This document shows, piece after piece, positions 1 to 10,336 of a stretch of DNA of 64,000 bases (the first letter of the stretch is position 1; each line of letters starts with the position of its first letter). Origin of the DNA: Prosopocoilus inquinatus (lineage: Eukaryota; Arthropoda; Insecta; Coleoptera; Lucanidae); assembly GCA_036172665.1 (NCBI GenBank), contig CM069872.1:40410101-40474100 (forward strand), given 5' to 3'. Under the pieces are notes generated by a model. It saw nothing but the letters and a program-made list of their open reading frames with translations, had not been told where the DNA came from and searched no databases. The translations under genes were made by a program, and so were the position numbers.

Positions 1-911
1 CGCCGCAGTGAACGCTCAAGGCATCAGATAAAACATTACTGGAAAATACTCTCTGAGTTCGATCATTAAGGTAATTATGAAAAAAAACTCAACGCAGAGT
101 TACCCAAACCAATAAACTTTAAAATAGCCAACAATACCTTGTGGTTAATCAGGTCAAATGCTTTAGTGTAATCCAGTAATATTAATAAGAACATCTTGTT
201 GTCATCAACCTCAGCAATAACATCATCAATCACATTATGCATCGCGCTACAACAACTGTAACCTGGTCGGAATCCGGACTGCATCACAGGAAGGATGTTG
301 TGGGTTCCGAGGAATTCCCTGAGTTGTTTATCTAATATTTTTTCAAGAACTTTTGACAATACGGGCAATATACTCATGGGACGCAAGTCTCGAAAAGATT
401 TAGGATTATTATTTTTAGGTAAAGGTAAGGTACGGGAATCTTTCCACTTTACTGGAAAGACGCTGTTAACAATACAATAATTGATAATATATGTAAATAC
501 TGGCAACAAAAAAGGGCAACAAAAAGTCAGCAAATCAATGTTCAAGTTATCTGTGCCGCACGCTTTGCGCGAAAAACTCAGAAGCAATCTAGCGATTACA
601 TCCTCTGTTACAGGAGAGAATTCGAAACATAGTTCTTTAAGTGCATTGTTCAAGTAAAAGTTTACTGTTTCAGGGAAATCAGTACCAAAATTATTTAATG
701 ACTCCAGAAGATATTTATTAATTTTATTAACATCATTAATGGTATCGGGTATAGCAAACTGTTTACTCTCGTGCACACCAAGTTTATGCAATTGCTTCCA
801 AATTTCTTTTGAGCTACGGTTTGCAATGATACTGTTAAAGTTCGCTTTTTTCTCGGATCTAACCGCCTGGGTTACGAGATTCCTCAGTTTTATAATAAGT
901 CCAATGTTCAT
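1..911 (-). pseudogene. LINE reverse transcriptase, N-terminal half, frameshifted and cut by window edge
   Basis: This encodes the fingers and palm start of a LINE reverse transcriptase. The order is KACGTDNLN (residues about 115-123), then WKDSRTLPLPK, then FRDLRPMSILP, QSGFRPGYSC, and the first catalytic-aspartate motif LLDYTKAFDLINH. The YADD motif would lie beyond base 1. The frame is open from 911 to 75, then breaks at an eight-A run (80-87 on the plus strand) and continues in another frame with the expected sequence. The upstream boundary overlaps the endonuclease frame and is also a one-base shift. There are no internal stops, so the copy is either young or its breaks are sequencing errors. 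Confidence 0.9.
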
Positions 912-1715
912 TCAGGCCTGACTGTTTAAAACGTGCCAGGGACTTGTCTCTAATATTCATCATAAATTTTAAATTATCGGTCATCGACGGAGAATGTTTT
1001 TTGGTAGCAATACATGTTCTAATTGGAATATGCACATCAAAAAGTGCTGTCAAATTAATATTTAGAAAGTCTACCATATCACCAATGTTATCCATCTGAT
1101 AAATTACGTACCAAGGGATAGAGTTCAAGTCAACATTAAAGTCACTTAAGTTAACATTTTTAAAATCACGGTAAGAGTATGAAACAGGTGCTGAGCCGCA
1201 GGGCTTAGAAAATATAGTTGAGCACCAAGTTAATAGGTGATCAGAAATTACATGAACATCAATGGTACCAGAATCTACAATGATACTTTTGTTAGTAATT
1301 ATGAAATCAATAAGAGAAGTAGAATTAGCAGTAATGCGCGTTGGTTCATTATCAATTTGTTTTAGGTTAAATGTTTCTAACAAATCAAAAAACCGAAGTA
1401 CTGAAGAATCCAAAGGTGATAGGAGGTTAATGTTAAAGTCGCCGAAAACGAGCATACAGTCATAAGACAGAGAAAATTCCAGTAATGTTCCATCAATATA
1501 AGGTAAAAAATTAGAAGAATTAGAATTAGGCGGTCTATATACAACGCCCATTAAAACGCACGTAGAGTTAAAAAATGTTTTAATCCACATATGTTCAAAA
1601 AAAATGCATTAATCTCTGGTTTAATAACACTGTATTTGATATTTTTCTTAACATAAGCGCTCACTCCTTCTCCCCTAGTACACCGATCGTATAGAATAAT
1701 CTCGGTAAGTAATAG
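859..1715 (-). pseudogene. LINE endonuclease (exonuclease-endonuclease-phosphatase fold), frameshifted
   Basis: This is the apurinic-type endonuclease domain that nicks target DNA to prime reverse transcription. Visible motifs are GVVYRPPNS early, GDFNIN in the middle (catalytic D and N) and VISDH near the end (the conserved D-H pair). Upstream of the first ATG of the long frame, another frame encodes RGEGVSAYVKKN, a usual EN N-terminal motif, joined across an eight-A run at 1597-1604. The frame ends in a spurious tail after HWTYYK, where the RT frame takes over. Only the frame breaks mark it as dead; no catalytic residue visibly changed. It belongs to the same ORF2 as the adjacent RT. Confidence 0.85.
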
Positions 1716-1731
1716 TAAGACTTTTAACAAA

Positions 1732-1838
1732 CACCTGTTTATTTTGAAATCATAATAATGTCGATTTTGAATATATTATCAGGTCTATAAAACACTAGCA
1801 CAAAATCGGCATTATTATGACTTCATAATAAACAGGTG
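1732..1838. repeat. Inverted repeat hairpin, 38-bp arms
   Basis: Arms 1732-1769 and 1801-1838 are complementary except for about three positions, with a 31-base loop. The left arm starts CACCTGTTTATT and the right ends AATAAACAGGTG. It lies directly beside the truncated 5' side of the LINE and could be a small MITE. I see no clear target duplication. Confidence 0.75.
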
Positions 1839-1873
1839 TGGGATAAAGCTATGTATTACACTCGTGCCATAAC

Positions 1874-1932
1874 GGCAAATAAGTCACTCAAGAAAAATTA
1901 CCGTTAAACGTTCCTTTTGTGACTTACTTGCC
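1874..1932. repeat. Short inverted repeat, 14-bp arms
   Basis: GGCAAATAAGTCAC (1874-1887) faces GTGACTTACTTGCC (1919-1932), with one mismatch and a 31-base spacer. The role is unknown. It sits between the 1732-1838 hairpin and the larger inverted-repeat complex. Confidence 0.55.
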
Positions 1933-2125
1933 TTATAAGAAACATGTAAAACAAATGGCTATTATATAAGGTGGACCAATAATAACGAAACAGACCGAAT
2001 ATCCCTCAAGAAAATGTTTGTTTGAAAATGCACAAAAACAAGTAGATTTATGATCCAAGAGGAACATTTTACTATCCTATCCCCAACTACCTTATATCAT
2101 TTCCCTTCCTTCCAACTCTCTAACA

Positions 2126-3080
2126 CAGCGTTTCCCAAACTTTTAAGTTTCGCGACCCCCTTTTGAGGTGTGTTACGATTCATCCCCCCCCCCCCTCGTC
2201 AGCATTATAAATATTAAAACAAATAAATAAAAAGAAAAAAACAAATGAACATCACGTAACGTAACTAAAAACGACATTTTTGAATTCCTGAGCGAATTCT
2301 AGTCTGAATCGATGGATTGCATCGTGGGTCTAGCGCGAGCGGTTTCCGACTTTTTTCATTTGTTTTTTTTTTATGTTGCAACTCGGTAACCAATCAACGT
2401 AGACCCACTGTGCGACTCATCAATTCAGGCTAGAATTTACTCGAGAACTAAAAAATGTAATAAAAAATGCAATTTTCGCGTATTTTCCGAAATCGCTTGG
2501 CTCCTTTTTTTTAATAATGCAAAGTTCTTCAAAATCAAAATCAATTTTCTTTTATTTGTCATGGAAAACTCAAAAGCAAGAAAAGCAAAATTTGATTTGA
2601 AAACGAATTTCAGTGAAAAAAAACTTGTCGAAAACAAAATTATTCGAGTTCATAGGTGCAGAGTAGCATTATTTTATTAATTTTTTTTGTCATGCACACT
2701 GCTCAGAAATTTTTTTTTACATTTCAGCACACTTATTTTCACGGAATATGTAAGTCGCAAGCATTAAAAGTTGGTGACTTCACTGTCAATCAAAACCTAA
2801 ATAAGTATTTAAGAGACTATTCCTATAGCGCATTCCAACCTTAGTATAAAGTACGGCTGTATGTGTCCCATTCTATCTTTCATGGTTTTTCAATAAAGCT
2901 ACCCTTATCTCTCTGAATTCGCGATAAGGCATTCTAAGAGTGGAACGCGATATAGCATTCAAAAATTAATCTTTTGTAAAAAATATGATAAGTTAGTTAG
3001 CAATTTGCGTTCACTTTTTTTAAATTTATTTTGCTGCGAACCCCTTTGAAGTCTTATGCCCCACAGTTTGGGAAACGCTG
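2126..3080. mobile_element. hAT-type MITE with perfect 8-bp target duplication
   Basis: The ends are CAGCGTTTCCCAAACTTTTA and its complement AGTTTGGGAAACGCTG. It is flanked by CTCTAACA at 2118-2125 and 3081-3088, the 8-bp duplication expected of hAT transposition. No transposase is present, so it is non-autonomous. It shares ends and internal blocks with 3492-3888 and 55321-55917. It holds a C10-11 run near 2187 and a second palindromic insert at 2274-2459. Confidence 0.93.
2274..2459. repeat. Palindromic insert inside the hAT MITE
   Basis: Arms about 2274-2331 and 2401-2459 are inverted copies (ACATTTTTGAATTC on the left, complementary on the right) with moderate divergence. The other two family members lack this block, so it is probably a separate MITE that landed inside. 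Confidence 0.6.
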
Positions 3081-3491
3081 CTCTAACAATTTTAATAGTA
3101 ATTGAATGGGTGAAATGACATATGAAAATTTTGAAAATCGACAAAATAATAATAATATCTTTACGTAATATCATTTCGCCCATTCAATTACTATTAAAAT
3201 TGACTTTCATATGAGTTGTCACACTTTGGCTTACGTTAATATACTTTTCCTCGAAAAAGGGCGCTAAAATCGAATTTCCAGGTAATCATATTCACATTAT
3301 TGAATTGTTTGTAAAATTACCTTTTCAATGAAAAACCACTCATGGTACATTTCCTATTTAAATGCTATTAGTTAGAGAGCTAGAAGGGAGGGGAATGATC
3401 TATGATAATTGGGTACAGGATAGCAAAGTGTCCCTCTTGGATTAAAAATTGACCAGGTTTTTGCGTTTTTCCAAACAAGTATTTCTTGGGA

Positions 3492-3888
3492 CAGCCTTTC
3501 CCAAACTTTTAGGTTTTGCGACCCCCTTTTGTGTTGTGTTACGGTTCACTGTTGTGGTTGCTAAATGATTGTCAAATACTTATTTTTTAATATATGAGAC
3601 TCATCAATACGTTTTATAACTGTCATAGATTTGTAAAGTCGCGAGCATTAAATTTTGGTTTTCACTGTCAAACAAAACAGTTTTAATTCCAGAAATTAGA
3701 ATATCCTCAGTTTCAATCAAATATAAATTCCATGACAACCTATGACAATTAATGTACTCGTATATGCAACCTCTTGCACAAAATAATATGATAAATTAGT
3801 TGCAATTTGCGGTCATTTGTTTTTAGGTTTATTCTTCTGCGCCCCTCTTGGAAGACTTACGCCGCGCCCCACAGTTTGGGAAACGCTG
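3492..3888. mobile_element. hAT-type MITE, second family copy
   Basis: It begins CAGCCTTTCCCAAACTTTTA and ends AGTTTGGGAAACGCTG. Flanks TCTTGGGA (3484-3491) and TCTTTTGA (3889-3896) agree at six of eight positions, an eroded target duplication. At 397 bp it is much shorter than the copy at 2126. It lies inside the right arm of the surrounding inverted-repeat element, so it inserted later than that element. Confidence 0.88.
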
Positions 3889-3912
3889 TCTTTTGAGATA
3901 TTCGGTCTGTTT

Positions 3913-5254
3913 CGTCTTCGTTGGCCCAGTTGTCTGACACATTTGTATAGCTCGTTACATGTAACTTCTGTCAAGAACCGTATTTCAAAAAAATTTTTAA
4001 AAAATGGGAAATGAGACTCTGATATTCATCTATGTATTAATAATGATGCACTGACATTTATAGAAAATCTCGAAATATAAGTTCACTGCAGTTAACTAAT
4101 TTATAAAGTTCAAACAAGAAAACTTACTTATTTAATAAACTAAAGCTTTAAAATGCAATTTTCATCTAATCTAACGTTTTACTGTAGAAACCCTTCAATT
4201 TATTTTTTCTAACTGATTTTTCCAAACACTTGTCTTGTTTTTTTTAATATTCCATCGTATTTAATTGAATTAAAAAAATAATAACTAATACTGAAGGTTA
4301 AAACTTTTTCAATACCAAATCATTAGCGTCATAGTTAAAATAATTTGTTTAGCGCTGCTTATGAATAAAATACTTTTTTGCTCTTTAACTGAATTTAATG
4401 GGAATTTAATTGCTGAATTAAACGCGTTTGATTTTGTTGAACTGCAATAAAAAAATCAATAAAATTAATACACCGCATTTAAAAAATTAAATGTGTAGTG
4501 AACTGCTCAGTTTTGGAACACGTGTGAATACGTGAATGATTTGTTAATACAGAATGCGTTACAGGCGATAACTCCTGTAGAGGACATTTTCTTTTTAAGG
4601 AGAATTGAAGAAATCGATACCAATGATACATCCTGCATGTAGATAGTTGTAAAAAAGTCGATTATACAAGTAATATTATTATACAGGATGTCCCAAGTTT
4701 AATAGCCTATTAAAAGTAACTAAAAATTTCTAAAAAAAATTACTTACTTTCATACAACATATTATAACTTCCGGTTAAAATAGAAGTCGCTGTTAATTTT
4801 CTTATTTTCTTATGGAACGATATACTTTTTATTGCAAATTTTGATTATGCGTTTTATGCTAAATAAAAAGCAATCAAACTTCCTTACTCCTAAATATAAC
4901 CGATTTTAAGATATTTTAAAATTTATTCATACAATTGTTTTGGTGACCTTTCATTTCACTTTATATTAATGTATTTATGACACTTTCAAATTTCAATAAT
5001 CAAGTGGCACGTCGCTTAAAAGTATAATCTTTACCCCCCTATTCTGAAACTTATAACGACACCGTTAAATAACGAAAATCGTTAAGGCCCGGTTTCACCA
5101 CCACAGTTTAACTTTAAGCTCCGTTTTATTCCTATAGAAACAATTATCCTTGCAATTGTTACCATGGTAATAAAGCGAGTCATATCCTAATTACCCCTGA
5201 AAAGTCCACAAAATAGTCGCAATATGTTGTCGAACCTCATTATCCGTCTAAGTG
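3913..5254. other. No gene seen; two isolated transposon-end-like motifs
   Basis: This is A+T-rich sequence without a credible ORF. TACAGGATGTCCCAAGTTT at about 4682 resembles the ends of mariner-like elements. GGCCCGGTTTCACCACCAC at about 5094 resembles PIF/Harbinger-type MITE ends. No partner end was found for either, so both are called only as possible remnants. Confidence 0.4.
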
Positions 5255-5262
5255 CTCATAAC

Positions 5263-5495
5263 CAGGGAAAAGAATTCGGGCCACTTCTTTTGCGAATGAT
5301 ACGAAAATTTAGTACTCTGACTGTATAAACCTTACCCACAATAATTTCAACGAAGTGCGAACGCTCGCATTGCACTCCTTCCCCTTCCACTTAAAAACAA
5401 TTTGTTGTAACCTAGCCACGGAAAGGTGGTAGGAGTAAATAGTACATTCGGCGTAAAAAACGTCAAGCACTAAGTGGCCCGAATTCTTTTCCCTG
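5263..5495. mobile_element. hAT-type MITE with perfect 8-bp duplication (GGGAAAAGAATTC family)
   Basis: The termini are CAGGGAAAAGAATTCGGGCC and the complementary GGCCCGAATTCTTTTCCCTG, at least 22 bp of perfect TIR. The flanks are CTCATAAC at 5255-5262 and 5496-5503, an exact 8-bp duplication. It is 233 bp with no coding capacity. A related, internally duplicated copy lies at 20866-21263. The perfect ends and duplication suggest a fairly recent insertion. Confidence 0.95.
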
Positions 5496-5503
5496 CTCAT
5501 AAC

Positions 5504-6105
5504 TTATATCAACCGGCATTTTACGAAATCGCACTTTATAAAGCAATTTAAACGAGAAACAAGCTGACTTTATAAAATGCAGGCTCGCATACAAGGTGTT
5601 GCACTTCGATGAAACTTGGTACATTTGTAGACCTTGGGTAACTATACTTGATTTGACACCACTTTTCGTTGCTATCCAAATTGACTTTGAAGGGAGGGAG
5701 GGGGTTAAATGACCACCAGAAAATTGGCAACTTTCAGATATTTGTAAATAACTCTGTAATTACAAGAATAAAAAAATATTGTTTGATGTAAGGATATCAT
5801 TAGTACAACAAAGGGCCTGTGAAACTTCGGTGTTAGAAATTTTTTAGCTGAAAAGTTGACAATTTTGGGATGGTCATAACACCCGTTCAAAGTGGGAACG
5901 TGGTTTTAAGTAGGCATGGTTGCCCAAGGTCTACAAACATACCAGTCGTACACTTGGGAACTTTTCCTTGTCAGTTCTCTTGATGATCTTAACTGAACCA
6001 CAGAACTAACTACTCACACGTAATTTCTATTTAACGACTTATCTGGAATATAACGTCTCTTACGCAAGACTTGTTACTTGTTCGAGTTATTAAATATTCA
6101 CTTAC
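5504..6105. other. No gene seen; likely intron or 3' side of the receptor gene
   Basis: This lies downstream (minus sense) of the receptor exon donor at 6105. I did not find a following exon. Short open frames at 5548-5890 have no recognisable content. Confidence 0.4.
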
Positions 6106-6360
6106 CCTACTAAATAATAATTCCCTACTTATCCTTCTAAATTGATTATTGAGCAACCAGTAGAGGAAGGGATTCCAGAAGCTGTTGCTTAACGCCAACC
6201 AAGTTGCAAGAAAGTCCAAAGCCGGCGGTGCTCTTGCCCCGGTGCAGGCCGCAACAACTTCCTGAATAGTCCACGGGGTCACCAGGACTATGAACCCCAA
6301 GGACATCGCAGCCATCGTCCGGGATGCGTTGGTGCTGAGCCGCCTCTCCTGCGTAATCAG
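6106..6360 (-). CDS. Internal exon of a class A (rhodopsin-like) GPCR: TM6, ECL3, TM7, helix 8
   Basis: This 85-codon exon encodes the end of a seven-helix membrane receptor. TM6 is about residues 15-37 of the exon, with the proline kink in VTPWTI. A short loop follows, holding a cysteine (ACTGARAPP). TM7 is about residues 49-70 and ends in NPFLY, the NPxxY activation motif. NNQFRRISREL then looks like helix 8. The acceptor is TTCTGTTTGCAG just before CTGATT (AG at 6362-6361). The donor is GTAAGT starting at 6105. Both junctions are phase 0, so the open frame beyond each end is intron. No frameshift or lost motif is seen. The receptor looks aminergic-like but I cannot name the ligand. Upstream exons for TM1-TM5 and the C-tail are not identified in the window. 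Confidence 0.85.
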
Positions 6361-7330
6361 CTGCAAACAGAAACGACCTTCAACTAGAAACCACCCCTCC
6401 ACGTTTCAAAACGTTTCTAATTTAATAAGTGCCACACACGTGCTGTCTGCGCAATTAAAACTTTACAGGGTGGCTCAAGTTTTCAGCGCGCAGCGCTTCG
6501 CTCTCGTCCCGCATGCTAATAAAGCCAGGATTATTTATGGCGCTGCAAAAATGCAAATGGAAGCGATTTATGAAGGCGATCTTACTTTCTAATTTATCCA
6601 TGGGCTCCTTGTTTCGAATTATTTACAAGCGTGTTGCGAACTTTATTGCAGCAAAACAAAGAGGGGCGAGTAGACTGCTGCAAAACCGAACTCAAGATGT
6701 CTTGCATTAATTTCCATTAGCTTAGCTCTGTGATACTTCATCTTTAATATACTGGTACTTTGATCAAAATTATTACACTGAAATTGCGAATCCAATTTGC
6801 ACTCCTTAACTGCGGGGTTGTTAATAACCGACTTGACAAAAATTGCTTTAGTACGAGTATAGTGGCTTTCTTAAAAGCCCCCGGACTGCAAACAAAATCG
6901 TTTTATCTTACGTAAACTGAAGTCTAAATAAGTCGTTTTGAAGCTACAAGATATTACAAGCCATTGAGTTATGAGTTTCTTTCAATACACGGTCCGAGAT
7001 TGATCGGAAATCAATCCATAGCTGAACCAACACGAGTTGTATTGTTACTAAAACGAGCCACTTTTTACCAAAACGATCCGGTTTCCGATGAAAATCTTAA
7101 AAACCCTAACAAAATTATTTTCTGTGCTTTAATTATTGTCATGAATGATCGGCAAAGGTTCGAAAACTGTTCGGTCATGATTCAGAGAACAATAATTAGA
7201 TCACAGAAAATAATTTTGTTTACTAGGAGACGTATAGTTACCGATACAAAAGCAGTTTACAAAGGCGAAGATATATCTATACGAGACAAACAGTTGGGCC
7301 GCAGTTTCGAGTCCGTTTACCTTTACCGGC
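6361..7330. other. Probable intron of the receptor gene; one lone transposon-end motif
   Basis: On the minus strand this lies upstream of the receptor exon. TTACAGGGTGGCTCAAGTTT at about 6471 resembles a mariner-like terminal motif without a partner. A 129-codon frame at 6964-7353 (plus) has no recognisable domain and runs into the next MITE, so I do not call it a gene. Confidence 0.4.
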
Positions 7331-7333
7331 TTA

Positions 7334-7532
7334 GGCCCGCTTTCATAAACTAAACTTACGCTATGCTATATTCGTTTAAAATTCGCCATAGTTCATAAAC
7401 TGTACGTATTTTCCTTATTTTGGATGCATAACCAGTAAGAATTTAAGAAAAATTTATGAATTATTTTCCCAAAATGCTTACGGTGAATTATAAACGAACG
7501 CATAGCGTAAATTTTGTTTATGAGTACCGGTT
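7334..7532. mobile_element. PIF/Harbinger-like MITE with TTA target duplication
   Basis: The ends are GGCCCGCTTTCATAAAC and a degenerate inverted copy ending GTTTATGAGTACCGGTT. The arms share TTACGCTATGC and GAATT blocks further in. TTA occurs immediately outside both ends (7331-7333 and 7533-7535), the 3-bp type duplicated by PIF/Harbinger transposases. It has no ORF. The outer six bases of the right end are diverged. Confidence 0.7.
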
Positions 7533-7535
7533 TTA

Positions 7536-8089
7536 GAATGTTTGTGAACACGCAGTAGTTTCACTGCACCACAACACTCACTTGTCACCTAGAGATTACA
7601 CTTTGCTACCTATCGTATGTAGAAACAAGAGTGGTGTTGAGGAAATTAACTTGCACAGAACCGCCGGTATCTTCAGTTGTGACGGGTGTGGGTGTTCATT
7701 AAACGCGAAGACAAATGAGCGTCACTTAATCTTAACCGGAGATGAGGAGAGGATCAAAAGAAAAGAAAATGACTCAATTTATTCAACGACTTTAATAACA
7801 ACATGTCGTCACATACCACGCAAAGTGTGTGGTGGGCTTAACGGTATCGAGTGTGTGAGCACCTTAAAAATTGTCAACATGAAAACTATTAAATTTTTCG
7901 ACAATATTACCACCGTGATGTTAAATGCATAACAAGTATCAAATGCGGACCAAAATTATCTTGAAAGTCAATCGAATTAACTAATTGGCGGATCCGTCAA
8001 AAAGCCTTACATCATTATTAAAATAAATGATTGGTTTAGCATCCAAAGCGGTAAACAAAATCAGCATAAGCTCGTATCCGAAATATAAA
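7536..8089. other. No gene recognised
   Basis: A 116-codon plus-strand frame (7582-7932) contains a Cys-rich patch (CDGCGC) but lacks a spaced zinc-binding pattern or other family signature. I leave it uncalled. Confidence 0.35.
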
Positions 8090-8327
8090 TGAATCGATGA
8101 GTGCATGCATAATCGTGTTCAGTCCAAATTTACTGTGTTCAGAAAACAACAAATAACTTTCAAGATTTTTATTTTAAGTATATTCTGGCTTAAAATTCTT
8201 TCAGATGAGAATATCTGAAGCCACCTGAAGCCTATGGTTACTTAAAATAAAAATTTAGAGAAAGTTATTTGGTGTTTTCCCAACACAGTAAATTTGGACT
8301 GAACACGATTATGCACTCATCGATTCA
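8090..8327. repeat. Near-palindromic MITE-like unit, about 85-bp arms
   Basis: The left arm (8090 to about 8180) and right arm (about 8238-8327) are inverted copies. They start TGAATCGATGAGTGCAT and contain TCAGTCCAAATTTACTGTGT and a TTTATTTTAAGTA block. The centre has a smaller inverted pair around TTCAGATGAGAATATCTGAA. The left arm carries a 4-base GCAT duplication. I see no target duplication and no ORF. Confidence 0.8.
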
Positions 8328-9331
8328 AATAGAAACCTCCCACCTAGGTAATCTTCAACGTAGAGTCTCCCGATATCACCTTCGTCGACGTATGATGACG
8401 TCGACACCAAGACTAGGCTGACCAGACCAATGCCGGTCCCACGTCTGCTCCCCCTGATTGGATCGTCACAGGTGACAGTAGAAGGTCGTACGGCCTACGT
8501 TCAAAGAACGACGTTCTACTGACTTTAGTAAAGTCAATCATACGAACTGCTGAGTCCGTTGGCTTACCTACACTAAGGCTCTTCTATGAAAAATTCATTC
8601 AATGCTTTTAGACAAACTGACTCGTTATTAAAGTTAATTTTTATAAAGTTTTATTTCCCCATTAATACACGTGAAAATTTAAAAATAATTTAAATTAGAT
8701 ACTAATTTCTGTACGCCTTTCTGTTCTGAAATCAGAAATAAATAGAAAATTGTTTTTAAACACCTAAACATTTCTGGGGTGTACGAAGCAGCTTTATGAA
8801 AGTTCAGGCGCACGTTTTGGACAGTTTCTATTTTAGCAAGCGTTTCGTAGGAGCAGCTCAAGCGAATAAGGTGAAATATAATCGTGTTAAAGAGTAATTT
8901 AGTGTATTCTGTGTGTAAACGATTCTGTTTTTAATGAAATGATTGAAATTAGTCAACGAGTGTTATTTGCGAACCCCGAAGTCGTAATAATATCATCAGG
9001 GCATTGGCCGGAGGAGGTGTCGTACACCAGCATACGATATCGTTGTGACTTGCCGCAATCACAGCAATACTGATGCAGTGCAAGATATCGGCATGACAAT
9101 GAGCTGTATTCTGTATTCATCGTGAATATAAATTCAGTTGGTTGCGTTCCTGATCTAGTGATAGCATTAAGCTGTCTAGAACGGTCTGACGTGGCAAGAC
9201 ATTAACTGAACTGGAATAGAAAGGTGCTGATACTTAGGCAGTCGACGATATCAATTGATTCTGAGAACATTCGTTCCTAAAATGTCTGAAAAGTCTGTTT
9301 AATCCTATGCACTACGATCATAGTTTCTTAG
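8328..9331. other. No gene seen; locally GC-richer stretch 8340-8580
   Basis: The first 250 bases are richer in G+C and CpG than their surroundings, but no open frame or motif is recognisable. The rest is ordinary A+T-rich sequence. Confidence 0.4.
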
Positions 9332-9480
9332 ATTCAATTCAGTTTTCATTGGCATAACGTGTGTAGAGGGGTATATCGCGATCAATAATTGCTACATATC
9401 CCGTTAGGATCTAAATGAACGGCGCTGAAACGCGTTAAGTGGGAGACAGTAACGCGTTCTTGAATTACTTCTGAGAGACT
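9332..9480. repeat. Dispersed repeat, copy A (matches 17612-17755)
   Basis: Shared blocks with 17612-17755 in the same orientation include TTCAGTTTTCA, GTAGAGGGGT, GGCGCTGAA-CGCGTT and AGTGGGAG. I count roughly 70 percent identity by eye over about 145 bases. It has no coding potential and no visible ends, so its class is unknown. Confidence 0.7.
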
Positions 9481-9673
9481 ATGACTATATTACCGGACAC
9501 TTCCAAACCTCTTTCGATCTTTCTTTATCAATTTTTTATTTGTTGGTAGCAAGTCAGCAAGTCCTCAGAAATCTTTTCTCTTAGCATGCATACTAGGCAT
9601 TATTGCGTGTAGGCCTTCGTCATCCGGTGACATCTTTCTTCTCCCCCGTCAGAGTCCTTTTAACCACTCAATC

Positions 9674-10045
9674 GGGCCTATTCTGTAACATTGATATGCA
9701 TATCAATTGCTACGCATCTTCAAGGTCTTCAATAATTGAAGAGAACTTGAACGCGAATTGAAGAGATGCACGACTTATGGATTGCGATTGTAAAGTTATC
9801 GTGATTTATTTGTACTTATAGCGAGGAATAGAAAAACGAGTAACAATTTGACCTTCCATGCTAAAATAACCCTTCTTCTAACCTTTCACTTGACGACAAC
9901 CCGACGACTAATTATGTCATTCAATTTGCTAGACAGCACGGCCTCTTCAATTAATTGATATGTTTAGCACGTGACTTTGCAAGGTCACATTCCATATCAA
10001 TAATTGTTACGTTTCAAGTCCATATCAATGTTACAGAATAGACCC
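9674..10045. mobile_element. MITE-like element, 20-bp TIRs with GGGYCTATTCTGTAACATTG ends
   Basis: The left end GGGCCTATTCTGTAACATTG recurs inverted at the right end as CAATGTTACAGAATAGACCC, with one mismatch. CAAT lies just outside each end (9669-9672 and 10046-10049) and may be a duplication. Inside, ATATCAAT motifs repeat near both ends. There is no ORF. The superfamily is uncertain. Confidence 0.75.
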
Positions 10046-10264
10046 CAATGTCTACTGAAATCAGTTGTTTTTTCCACCTGATATCTGCGGGTCAACATGA
10101 AACCTCTTTCGAGGACGTCACTTGGTAAGACCTTGATGAGGCCTTAGGCCGTACGTAAACAGAGAAATAGCTAATCCGCAACCAAAACGAGGCCCTATAC
10201 GAAAAAGTCGTACTAGATCGTCGCAATAAAAGGTCGCGCTAAAATAGAAGTCTGTACCAAAAGG

Positions 10265-10336
10265 TGTACTAAAAGTAAGCTGATCCTAAAACCCTGTACT
10301 AAAATTAAGCTGGTCTTAACAGCCTGTACTTAAAGC
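10265..10336. repeat. 30-bp tandem repeat, about 2.4 copies
   Basis: TGTACTAAAA recurs at 10265, 10295 and (as TGTACTTAAA) 10325, exactly 30 bases apart. The first two units share TAAGCTG in the same place. The array is short and non-coding. Confidence 0.75.

Larger units (their letters stand above)
1..1715 (-). mobile_element. Non-LTR retrotransposon (Jockey/CR1-like), 3' part outside window
   Basis: One decayed LINE read right to left. It carries the end of an endonuclease N-terminal region (about 1715-1600), the endonuclease body (859-1590) and the first half of a reverse transcriptase (1-911). The coding frame shifts three times, near 1597-1604, 888-891 and 80-87, each at a run of A/T. 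Past the last shift the reading continues as YLNDRTQRVFSS, a typical LINE RT stretch, to the window edge. Assignment rests on the EN-RT order and RT motif style. The exact clade is an inference. Confidence 0.9.
1984..3912. mobile_element. Long inverted-repeat element, both arms interrupted by hAT MITEs
   Basis: The left arm (about 1984-2117) starts ACGAAACAGACCGAATAT. Its reverse complement reappears as ATATTCGGTCTGTTTCG near 3899-3915. A second stretch, ATCCAAGAGG at about 2052 through CTCTCTAACA at 2125, matches in reverse the segment about 3372-3456. Between the arms, 3086-3122 and 3167-3201 form another inverted pair around ATTGAATGGG. Two CAG-ended MITEs (2126-3080 and 3492-3888) split the structure. 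Removing them gives a roughly 580-bp palindromic unit. Weaker similarity continues outward on both sides, so exact ends are uncertain. Confidence 0.65.
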
